The notes below the pieces were generated by a model. The model was not told the DNA's origin. It did no database searches and saw only the letters and a program-made list of their open reading frames with translations. Both the position numbers and the translations under genes were made by a program. From the NCBI GenBank assembly GCA_002375995.1, contig DFNI01000015.1, forward strand, positions 1 to 63,803: a DNA stretch of 63,803 nt, in the 5' to 3' direction. Of the stretch, positions 49,573-56,987 are shown one piece after another (position 1 is the stretch's first letter; every line of letters starts with the position of its first letter). This DNA comes from Acetothermia bacterium UBA3571 (GTDB lineage Bacteria > Bipolaricaulota > Bipolaricaulia > Bipolaricaulales > Bipolaricaulaceae).

Positions 49573-50451
49573 TCAGAAGGCAAGGGACACCAAAACCACG
49601 CCGCTTGTGGCGAGGGCCGCTCCCAGAAACGCCCAGGATGTTGGGCGCTCGCGCAAGAGGGCCACGCTGGCCAAGAATGCGAAGATCGTCATGGCCCCGC
49701 CTCGGATGGGAGTGAGGAGGCTCGCCTCCGCCAATCGCAGCCCCGAAAGCCACAGGATCCAACCCAGGAAAAAGCCGGTGGCCGCGGTGAAGAAAGCTAT
49801 TCCAATCGCCGTGGGATCTATTCTGTTCCCTCGCCATGGATGGTTCAAAAGTGCCAGGAGCCCCCAACTCAGGATCGCCGTGATCACAAGCGTCAACTGG
49901 AATTCCACAGGGGACATGCCCCGATCCATGCAGTATTTGGCCGGTCCGGTCTCGGCCACGCCCCAGAGGACCGCTGCTCCCAAAGCCGCCAATCCGCTCT
50001 TCACGGAACCAGGACTCCCGCGGCCCCCTTTAGGGGAGATGAGGAAATATGCCCCGGCGACCACCAACAACGCCGCCAAAAAAGTGGTGGGCCGCGCGGG
50101 CTCGCCCAGGAAAATCACCGCCGTAGCCACTCCCCAGAAAGGGGCCGTATTGGCCAACGCGGCGGCTCCATGGGCCTCCCCCCGCTTGAGGGCGTACATG
50201 TAAAGGAGCGTTCCCAAAAAGGAATCGATGAGGCCCGCCAGGGCGGCCATCCCGATAAGGGTGGGCTCCGCAAAGCGGAAGGCCCCAGTGATGATCCCAT
50301 AGGGCACGGCGAAAAGGAGCGCGAATGCGGCCCGCACCACGGCATAGTGGACGAGGTGCATCCGCGCAAGGCCCAGCTTAGAGACCACCTGAGCCACTCC
50401 CCAGCTGAGGGCCGCTCCTATGGTGAAAAGTACTGTCAAATCGGTTTGCAT
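49573..50451 (-). CDS. EamA/DMT-family transporter
   Basis: A 292-aa membrane protein with ten predicted helices in two EamA repeats: GAALSWGVAQVVSKLGL (repeat 1) and LAALGAAVLWGVAETGPAKYCM (repeat 2). DMT proteins usually export metabolites; the substrate is not predictable. Last gene of the long minus-strand series from 63.8 kb, 18 nt after the FAD-subunit stop, and convergent with the ATPase gene. Confidence 0.88.
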   Translation of the reverse strand: MQTDLTVLFTIGAALSWGVAQVVSKLGLARMHLVHYAVVRAAFALLFAVPYGIITGAFRFAEPTLIGMAALAGLIDSFLGTLLYMYALKRGEAHGAAALANTAPFWGVATAVIFLGEPARPTTFLAALLVVAGAYFLISPKGGRGSPGSVKSGLAALGAAVLWGVAETGPAKYCMDRGMSPVEFQLTLVITAILSWGLLALLNHPWRGNRIDPTAIGIAFFTAATGFFLGWILWLSGLRLAEASLLTPIRGGAMTIFAFLASVALLRERPTSWAFLGAALATSGVVLVSLAF

Positions 50452-50469
50452 TCGCGGGAGATATTAGGT

Positions 50470-51318
50470 TTAAATTTCCCGCAGGCGCAGAAGGCCCAAG
50501 AGCAGTTTCCCTGCGACCTCGCGGCGGTACCAGTCGGGGCCCCGCACGTCGGCGATGGGGCGTGTAGCCGCGAATAGCTTCGCACATAAGGGCTCGAGGT
50601 CCTCGCGGGAAAGCCTTCGCCCCCGGAGCTTTCCCTCCACCTTTCGGGGCCGGACTACCGTGGGCGCCACCGCCCCCAGGGCGAGCCGGGCCTCCCGGAT
50701 GACCTCTCCCTCGAGCCAGACAAGAGCCCCTAGGGAAAGGACCGCGATGTAGAGGGCCCGGCGCCGGCCCACTTTGTGGAAATACGCCCGGGGATTCCCC
50801 TCGGGGAATGGGATCCAGAAGCTCACGATGAGCTCCCCCTTCTGCAAGGCCGTCTTCCCCGGTCCCAGGATAAACTCCTCGATGGGAATGGACCTTTCGC
50901 CGTCCGGCCCCACCAAATTTACTTGTGCCTCCAGGAGGTACAGGGGTATTAGGCTGTCACCAGCGGGGGAGGCGTTGGCCACGTTCCCCCCGATCGTCCC
51001 CATCTCCCGGATGGCCGGGGCCCCCAATTTCTCCAGCACCAGCTTGAAGATCGGGAGGCGCTGGGAGAGCTCCGAGCGGAGGAGCTCAGCATGGGTAACC
51101 GCTGCCCCCACCTCGGCACCCCCGGCGCGGATCTCGATCCCCTTGAGCTCCGGGAGCTCGCCGATGTAGACAAGGAACGGCGGATTCCAAAAACCTTTGC
51201 GGATTCGCACGAACGCGTCGGTTCCCCCGGCTAAGGGCATTCCCCCTTCCCTCACGTACTCCACCGCTTCGGTTAAGTCCTTGGGTTTGACGATTTCCAC
51301 CGGCCCTGTTTTCTTCAT
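50470..51318 (-). CDS. FAD-binding subunit of a molybdopterin hydroxylase (CoxM/YgfM type)
   Basis: A 282-aa protein carrying electrons between the 2Fe-2S subunit and the acceptor. FAD motifs MPLAGGTDAFVRIRKG and GTIGGNVANASPAGD, then a C-terminal CO-dehydrogenase-flavoprotein domain (LGAVAPTVVRPRKVEGKLRG). ATG 51318 is used; the frame to 51441 overlaps the upstream gene. With the [2Fe-2S] gene at 55251 and the MocA-like gene at 54502 it forms most of a xanthine-dehydrogenase-like enzyme, but no large molybdopterin subunit is in the window. Confidence 0.92.
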   Translation of the reverse strand: MKKTGPVEIVKPKDLTEAVEYVREGGMPLAGGTDAFVRIRKGFWNPPFLVYIGELPELKGIEIRAGGAEVGAAVTHAELLRSELSQRLPIFKLVLEKLGAPAIREMGTIGGNVANASPAGDSLIPLYLLEAQVNLVGPDGERSIPIEEFILGPGKTALQKGELIVSFWIPFPEGNPRAYFHKVGRRRALYIAVLSLGALVWLEGEVIREARLALGAVAPTVVRPRKVEGKLRGRRLSREDLEPLCAKLFAATRPIADVRGPDWYRREVAGKLLLGLLRLREI

Positions 51319-51349
51319 TTCCCACCCCTTCGCGCGATCCAAGCTTGTA

Positions 51350-54300
51350 TCACCATCCCTCCGCCGGCAACCGAGGGGAAGCCAGCCCGGGGACCAAGGA
51401 AAGCCAGGGATCCAGGGGTTCGGAGGGGCCAAGGTAAACAAACCAACACCGCAAGATCCGGTCTTCCCCGGGCTTCAGCGCGAAACACCGCTCGATCCCC
51501 ACGTGTCCGCCCTCCTCCCCCGCGTCCCAGATGGCAATGGGGTCGCTTGAGGTAGCCAGAATCGCTCCCCTTCCGGGGCTCTTTACTTTTGCCCAGCCGG
51601 AGACTTCGTAGAACGCGTGGAATTGGGATCGGACCCGCACATGCCCCGGGCTCTCGATCACAGCCTCGCGGCGATCTCCCCCCGGGGATAGGAATCCCGT
51701 GAATCCTCCGCCGAGACGGCGCGGCCGCCCGTAATTCCCCACCCGAAGCTGGACAAACAAGATCCCTGGTCCCACGGAGGCATAGAGGACCTCCACGTCC
51801 AGGTCCTCCAGGCCTTCTCCCTTCGGTTCACACCTGAGGCGCACCCCCGCGGCCTTTACGCCCCGGAGTTCGCCCTGCCAAATCTCTCCGCGGAATTCCT
51901 CCTCGTGGAGCTTGCCGGGCCAATTCCATTCGTCCACGGAAAGCTCATAAAGGAAGGGATGGATCCCCCCGAACCAGGGCGAGAGCCACGCGAAGGCCCG
52001 CGGCTCCGGGAACGCTGAGAAGAGTTGCTCCACATCCTTTTCCCTCCAGGAGACGAGCCCGCCGGCGAAGGAGGGAACCAGGGTGAATTCGCTTTCCCCT
52101 GCCCGAATGAAAAAGGCGTCTTTCCCCTGGGCCTCCGTTGCTCCCGCTTTCGGGGCTTCAGGGGGAAGGAACACCGCCGGCCAGGGGAACTGCCTTTCCT
52201 CCCCCATGCCCCGCAACACCAACTTCCCTAAAGAAGCCCGCCTTTTCCGAACCCTCTTCCAGTTGGCCCGCAACATCGCGGGCGTCCCTGGGGTCACGTT
52301 GGAGACCTTGAACTCCCGGGGCGCGGCCTCCATTCCCTCGGGCGGCTCGAGCGCCAGGGACCCGGAGAAGGGGCGGCCCCTGGCGGTTCGCACTGTAAAA
52401 ACCAACTCCCCTTCTTTCCCCACCAAGAGAGGTCCTGGCGGATCCACCCAGACGAAGGGCCGGGGAGCCTCCGGCACCACCGAGGCGCCACTTATCTCCG
52501 CCCAGATGGTCCTCACGGTCTCGAAGTTTCCGGGCCCGAGGTAAATCGCGTACCTGCTGGCTTCCACTTCCCCTCCGGGCGGGATCTCCAAGGTCTCGGT
52601 TTTCCACGACCAGCCCCACTCACAGTCCCATTTGACCTCTGTCGCCGGGATCAACCCGATCGTCCAGCCCTCGGTTTCCAAGGCGAGCCAGCCTTCCGCG
52701 AGCTCGCTGGGGAAATCAGCCTCTCCCCGGGGGAAAGTTCCCAAGAGGTCGCGGATGAGACCGTCCTCGGTGCGGAAGGCCACCCGCCAAGGGAGACCCG
52801 GCAGATCCCAGTGGTAGAGGGAGAGCTTGAGGGATATGGGGTCGTCGCGACGGGATGAGAGCCGATGCGAAACCTCCAGGACCTGGCCCGGGTGGATGAG
52901 GATCTCCTTGCGGACGCGGATCCCCGGGAAGCGGCCGGATTGGGCCTCCAGCCATAAGCTTACCCCTCCCCGTTCCCTTCGGATCCCGAGCGTCCACTCC
53001 CGTTGGGCCAGATCCACGGGGTAAAACGGGGGGCCCAACTCCTCCCCTTGGCGCATGAGGGGATGAGCTTCACCGTAGCGGAAGAAAACCAGTCTCCCGT
53101 CCCGGGCCCTCGCTTCCAGCCAACCGGCGTCCCCGGCCACCACGGCACGATCCCCGAGGAGGCAGCCCGCCACCTCTCCCGGGCCCCGGACGAGGAGGGG
53201 AACAGGGGGCATATCATATGATCCTCCGTCCCGGAGCTCTACGGTTCCCGAGAGCACGTATCCCCCGGAGGAGGACACGACCTCGAGCTCCAAGGTTTTC
53301 GTCTCCCGTGACGAGAGGGAGAAGTCGAACGAGCGAGGCCTCAGGTCTGAGACCCCGTCGGCGGAGAGGTGAATCCTCCCGGAGAGGGGGTAGCTCGTGG
53401 GGTTCGTGAGGAAGAGCCGGATCACCGCGGGGGTATCGGGCCGAATGACCGGGGGCTCAGGGCCAGCAGAGAGTTCCAGGGGAGGTCTGGGGCGTATTCC
53501 GCTGGCGAGTTCCAGGGCGCGCCCTTGGGAAAGCAAAGAGAGCCTTGCCGCCGGGGCCGGGCGTCGCGGGTCGGATTCCAGTAGAGACGCCACGCAACGA
53601 TGAGTACCGGCCCGTTCCGCTCCCGGTTCCAGGGAGACAAGCTCCCCTCCCGAGATCTCTATCCTGGGGTCGCCGCGGGCGAAGACGGCCACAACCAAAG
53701 GCTTTTCACCCTTGTTTTCTAGCCTCCAGTGGACGTCGAAGGGAAGGATGGAGTGAGGACTCCCGGGTTCGGTCCAGAGCTCGGCCGAAAAGCGGGGGGA
53801 AATTAGGGCACAGGGCCTTTTGGCCTCCCGGTCGATGACGACCTCCAAGAGACCCCCGGCCCGCTCGAACCGGTACCGGTAGACCCCTCGGCCCCGCCAT
53901 TCCTCCCGGTCCTCCTCAAGGGAGATCTCCCGTCTGAGGCACTCGAGCCACTTAGCATTCCCCAAGAACTCCTTCACCCAGGAGTTCCCCAGCACAGCTG
54001 GGAGGAAGTTTTCCATCCGCACGTTCGTTCCCGGCACCCAGAAGAACCCCAGGCTTTTGTAAAGCCCGATGGCCCGCTCGTTCCCGGACCAGGTGTTCAG
54101 GGAGACGTAGGGGGCGCCGCGCCGGATGGCCTCCTCCAGCACGCCCAAAAGGAGGCGCTTCCCGATCCCTCGGCCATGATATGCCGGATGGACGTTCAGG
54201 AAACCGACGTAGAGGGCACCGGGGTCGCGCCAATCTCGGGTGAGGGTGCAATAGCCCAGGATCTTCTCTCCCTCCGCGGCCACGAGATCCAGGATCGGGG

Positions 54301-54451
54301 CTTCTTCAGCACGATTCCGCAAAACCCGTTCCGCGGTGTAGGGGATCCCCCCGGTGAAGGTACCGGGCCAAGCGGCGTCGGAGGCGTTGAGGAGCTCAGC
54401 GACCCCCGCGGCATCCTCCTCCCGGAACGGACGGACTTCAATCCCTCCCAT
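51350..54451 (-). CDS. 1033-aa fusion: N-terminal GNAT acetyltransferase plus large beta-rich region
   Basis: Residues ~3-150 are a GNAT N-acetyltransferase: VRPFREEDAAGVAELLNAS, the acetyl-CoA loop VHPAYHGRGIGKRLL and SLNTWSGNERAIGLYKSLGF. The remaining ~880 residues contain Ig-like/CARDB-like strands (EPPVIRPDTPAVIRLFLTN, PLLVGKEGELVFTVRTARG) and long carbohydrate-mutarotase-like beta segments with many Trp. No signal peptide is visible, which is odd for such domains. Function is unknown. It sits between mocA and the FAD-subunit gene on the same strand; whether it belongs to that pathway is unclear. Confidence 0.75.
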   Translation of the reverse strand: MGGIEVRPFREEDAAGVAELLNASDAAWPGTFTGGIPYTAERVLRNRAEEAPILDLVAAEGEKILGYCTLTRDWRDPGALYVGFLNVHPAYHGRGIGKRLLLGVLEEAIRRGAPYVSLNTWSGNERAIGLYKSLGFFWVPGTNVRMENFLPAVLGNSWVKEFLGNAKWLECLRREISLEEDREEWRGRGVYRYRFERAGGLLEVVIDREAKRPCALISPRFSAELWTEPGSPHSILPFDVHWRLENKGEKPLVVAVFARGDPRIEISGGELVSLEPGAERAGTHRCVASLLESDPRRPAPAARLSLLSQGRALELASGIRPRPPLELSAGPEPPVIRPDTPAVIRLFLTNPTSYPLSGRIHLSADGVSDLRPRSFDFSLSSRETKTLELEVVSSSGGYVLSGTVELRDGGSYDMPPVPLLVRGPGEVAGCLLGDRAVVAGDAGWLEARARDGRLVFFRYGEAHPLMRQGEELGPPFYPVDLAQREWTLGIRRERGGVSLWLEAQSGRFPGIRVRKEILIHPGQVLEVSHRLSSRRDDPISLKLSLYHWDLPGLPWRVAFRTEDGLIRDLLGTFPRGEADFPSELAEGWLALETEGWTIGLIPATEVKWDCEWGWSWKTETLEIPPGGEVEASRYAIYLGPGNFETVRTIWAEISGASVVPEAPRPFVWVDPPGPLLVGKEGELVFTVRTARGRPFSGSLALEPPEGMEAAPREFKVSNVTPGTPAMLRANWKRVRKRRASLGKLVLRGMGEERQFPWPAVFLPPEAPKAGATEAQGKDAFFIRAGESEFTLVPSFAGGLVSWREKDVEQLFSAFPEPRAFAWLSPWFGGIHPFLYELSVDEWNWPGKLHEEEFRGEIWQGELRGVKAAGVRLRCEPKGEGLEDLDVEVLYASVGPGILFVQLRVGNYGRPRRLGGGFTGFLSPGGDRREAVIESPGHVRVRSQFHAFYEVSGWAKVKSPGRGAILATSSDPIAIWDAGEEGGHVGIERCFALKPGEDRILRCWFVYLGPSEPLDPWLSLVPGLASPRLPAEGW

Positions 54452-54501
54452 GCCTTCCCCTTGTGAAGTATTCTACGCTCTGGGTGTCACCAAGCGAACG
54501 A

Positions 54502-55254
54502 TCAGAGGGAGTGCGGCTCCCTTCCCTGCAGTTCTCCTCCAACGGCTGCTAGGGAGGCCTCGTCGTCTATATCCAGGGTTACCCCGGGATCGTCCACTGG
54601 GATGAGCTCGTAGTCCCCGGAGATGAGCCCCCGGGCGCCGATGTCCCCCCGGAGCCCCAGGAGCCGGGGCCGAAGTTTTGCAGGAAGGTACACCGGGAAC
54701 CCCCGCTGCCCCCGGTAAATCGGCGCCGCGGGGCGCCCCTTGGCCCGGGAAAGGACCGCCAGCGCCGCCTCCCGGGGGACCAGGGGCATGTCCCCCAGGA
54801 AAACGAGCATCCCCCCGTCCACATGTCGGGCCGCAAGCCTGAGGGAGCTCCCCATGCCCTCTTCCCAACCTCGGTTTATGAGTACCTCCCAGCGAATTCC
54901 GTGACGCGTGACGCGTGACGCGTGACGGGAACTTCCGTGACTGGTAACGCGTGACGCGTGACGGGTAGAAGGAGGGAAGGAAGGGAGGCGGAAGAGCTTC
55001 TTGAGGATCGTGTCGGCGTGGGCGCCGAGGACGATGAGGCGCCTCCCTACCGGAAGGCTCTCCACCAGGTCCAAGGTCCACGCGAGGAGGGGCTTTCCCC
55101 GGAAGGGGAGGAGGAGTTTCTGGGTTCCCATGCGCCTTCCGGCCCCGGCAGCCAAGACAACCGCCGTGACGCATGACGGATGACGGGTAATGGGAACTGC
55201 CGTGACGGGTTGGGAATGGTGGGGTTGCTCTGGGGGGCAGACATTGTGCCTCAT
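54502..55254 (-). CDS. MocA/MobA-like nucleotidyltransferase with repeat-derived insertions
   Basis: A 250-aa protein. AVVLAAGAGRRMGTQKLLLPFRGKPLL (residues 31-57; nucleotide-binding GGxxxRMG-type motif), WEEGMGSSLRLA and MLVFLGDMPLV identify a molybdenum-cofactor cytidylyltransferase, which activates Mo-pterin for hydroxylases such as the one encoded around it. Two stretches come from GTGACGC arrays: residues ~17-30 before the first strand, and ~97-118 (STRHASRVTSHGSSRHASRVT) between LKKLF and WEVLIN, where relatives have a short loop. The start is ATG 55254, in ATGA overlap with the 2Fe-2S gene. Confidence 0.88.
   Translation of the reverse strand: MRHNVCPPEQPHHSQPVTAVPITRHPSCVTAVVLAAGAGRRMGTQKLLLPFRGKPLLAWTLDLVESLPVGRRLIVLGAHADTILKKLFRLPSFPPSTRHASRVTSHGSSRHASRVTRHGIRWEVLINRGWEEGMGSSLRLAARHVDGGMLVFLGDMPLVPREAALAVLSRAKGRPAAPIYRGQRGFPVYLPAKLRPRLLGLRGDIGARGLISGDYELIPVDDPGVTLDIDDEASLAAVGGELQGREPHSL
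54901..54964 (+). repeat. GTGACGC heptamer element (locus 2), double array
   Basis: Three GTGACGC plus GTGACGG (54901-54928), the 8-nt spacer GAACTTCC (54929-54936), then GTGACTG, GTAACGC, GTGACGC, GTGACGG (54937-54964). It lies in frame within the mocA-like gene. Confidence 0.9.
55166..55208 (+). repeat. GTGACGC heptamer element (locus 3), diverged
   Basis: GTGACGC, ATGACGG, ATGACGG, GTAATGG (55166-55193), spacer GAACTGCC (55194-55201), GTGACGG (55202-55208). Same array-spacer-array plan as locus 2, in the 5' coding part of the mocA-like gene. Confidence 0.85.
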
Positions 55255-55730
55255 GACGTTTTCGCGTCACCTCGGATGTATTCCGCGGCCAAAAGCACCG
55301 CCTCCACGATCTGCTGGTACCCCGTGCAACGGCACAGGTTCCCCGAGAGCCATGCCCGCACTTCTTCCGGCGTGGGATCCGGGTTCTCCTTGAGGAGAGC
55401 GTATGCGGCCATGATGAACCCCGGGGTACAGAAGCCGCACTGTACCCCCGCGGCCTCGATGAAAGCCCGCTGAATCGGGTGGAGTTCCCCGTTTTGGCTT
55501 AAGCCCTCGATGGTGAGGACCTCCTTTCCCTCCACCTGGATCGCCGCGGTGAGGCAAGAAAGGCGGGGCTTCCCGTCCACGAGCACGGTGCAGGCCCCAC
55601 ACTCCCCCTCGCCACATCCCTCCTTGGTGCCCGTGAGCCCCAGGTCCTCCCGGAGGAGATCGAGCAGCCTCCTCCCGGGGTGGGTTTCGACCTCCACCTC
55701 GCGACCGTTCAGGATGAACTTAATCCTCAT
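55251..55730 (-). CDS. [2Fe-2S] subunit of a molybdopterin hydroxylase (CoxS/XdhC type)
   Basis: A 159-aa small subunit with two clusters. The plant-type cluster ligands are EGCGEGECGACTVLVDG (Cys39, 44, 47) and Cys59; the second cluster uses CGFCTPGF and CRCTGYQQI. The N-terminus KFILNGREVEV is typical. It relays electrons from the molybdenum centre to FAD. It overlaps the threonine synthase-like gene by 11 nt and the mocA-like gene by 4 nt. Confidence 0.96.
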   Translation of the reverse strand: MRIKFILNGREVEVETHPGRRLLDLLREDLGLTGTKEGCGEGECGACTVLVDGKPRLSCLTAAIQVEGKEVLTIEGLSQNGELHPIQRAFIEAAGVQCGFCTPGFIMAAYALLKENPDPTPEEVRAWLSGNLCRCTGYQQIVEAVLLAAEYIRGDAKTS

Positions 55731-56982
55731 ATCCCGTGGGCGAGAGTATACGTTCCACCGCGCCCAAATCCGGCGGCACCCTCAAGGGCTCCCCGGCAGC
55801 TTGCAGGGCCCCCTCGGGGTTCTTGAGCCCCGATCCGGTGACCACGATCGCCGCCCGCGCCCCCTCGGGAACAGTCCCTTCCCGCATGAGCCTGAGGAGC
55901 CCCGCGTAGGACGCCGCCGCCGCCGGCTCGGCGAACACCCCCGCCTTCCGCGCCAGCTCCCCCACCGCCCCGATGATCTCCTCGTCGCTCACGGTGATAA
56001 ACCCCCCGCCGGTCCGCTCCACATATGTCACCGCTTTCACCACGTCCTTGGGGTTGCCCACGCGGATGGAGTCGGCCAGGGTCTCCGCGGGCTCCTCCGC
56101 GGGAAGGATCGCTTCACCCCGCTTCATCCGGGCGAAGGCGTGGGCCACCGCCGCCGCTCCCTCCGCCTGCACCCCGTAGACCCGCGGGACCCCCTCCGCC
56201 AGCCCCAGCTCCGCGAGCTCCAGAAAACCCTTGCAGATGCCCGAGATCACCGAGCCATCCCCCACCGAAACGAGGACGTAATCCGGGACCTTGCCCCCGA
56301 GCTGCTCCCAGATCTCATAGGCCCCCGTTTTCTTTCCCTCGGCGTTTATGGGGGAGACCCCGTCGGAGCGATCGTACCAACCGAAACGGTCCCGGGCCTC
56401 CTCACACAGCTTTTGGGCGTGGGAGTAATCCCCTTCCACCGCGAACACCGTGGCCCCGAACGCGAGGAGCTGTGCGATCTTGGGGCGAGGCGTCTTTTCG
56501 GGGACGAAGATGTACGCCGGGATCCCCGCCGCGGCGCAGAACCCCGCCACCGAGCTCGCGGTGTTGCCGGTGGAGGCACAGGTGAGGGCCGCCCGCCCGA
56601 GGTACCTGGCCGCGGCGATCACCACCGCCGTGGCCCGGTCCTTGTAGGAGCCGGTGGGGTTCAGGGAGTCGTCCTTGATCCACAGGGCCGAAAGGCCCAG
56701 CTCCGCCGCCAGCTCTGGCCGGGAGTAAAGCGGGGTCCACCCCGCCCGGAGGTCCACGGCGTACTCGAAACCTATCGGCAACAATTCCTCGTACCTCCAC
56801 AGGGAAAACCTCCGGGTCTGGGCGAAGCTCAGGGGGGATAACTTCCGGGACAGGGCCCCGTAGTCGTAGAGGACCTCCAACGTGCCCTTGAGCGGCCCAC
56901 AGTCCGGGCAGAAATAATCGTGCTCCCACGGTCCGTACTCCCGTCCACAACTAACACAACGAAACGCTCGGGGCTCCCCCAT
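55720..56982 (-). CDS. threonine synthase-like PLP enzyme with N-terminal zinc ribbon
   Basis: A 420-aa fold-type II PLP enzyme. N-terminal zinc ribbon with Cys9, Cys12, Cys25 and Cys28, then LNPTGSYKDRATAVV with the PLP lysine, CASTGNTASSVAGFCAAAG, and VVTGSGLKNP at the end. It could make threonine from O-phosphohomoserine. In the YgfK/SsnA cluster of enteric bacteria the equivalent place is taken by a fold II lyase (diaminopropionate ammonia-lyase), so a catabolic beta-eliminase is an alternative. ATG 56982, 5 nt after the YgfK stop. A frame open to 57870 is YgfK shadow. Confidence 0.88.
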   Translation of the reverse strand: MGEPRAFRCVSCGREYGPWEHDYFCPDCGPLKGTLEVLYDYGALSRKLSPLSFAQTRRFSLWRYEELLPIGFEYAVDLRAGWTPLYSRPELAAELGLSALWIKDDSLNPTGSYKDRATAVVIAAARYLGRAALTCASTGNTASSVAGFCAAAGIPAYIFVPEKTPRPKIAQLLAFGATVFAVEGDYSHAQKLCEEARDRFGWYDRSDGVSPINAEGKKTGAYEIWEQLGGKVPDYVLVSVGDGSVISGICKGFLELAELGLAEGVPRVYGVQAEGAAAVAHAFARMKRGEAILPAEEPAETLADSIRVGNPKDVVKAVTYVERTGGGFITVSDEEIIGAVGELARKAGVFAEPAAAASYAGLLRLMREGTVPEGARAAIVVTGSGLKNPEGALQAAGEPLRVPPDLGAVERILSPTGYED

Positions 56983-56987
56983 ACCGT

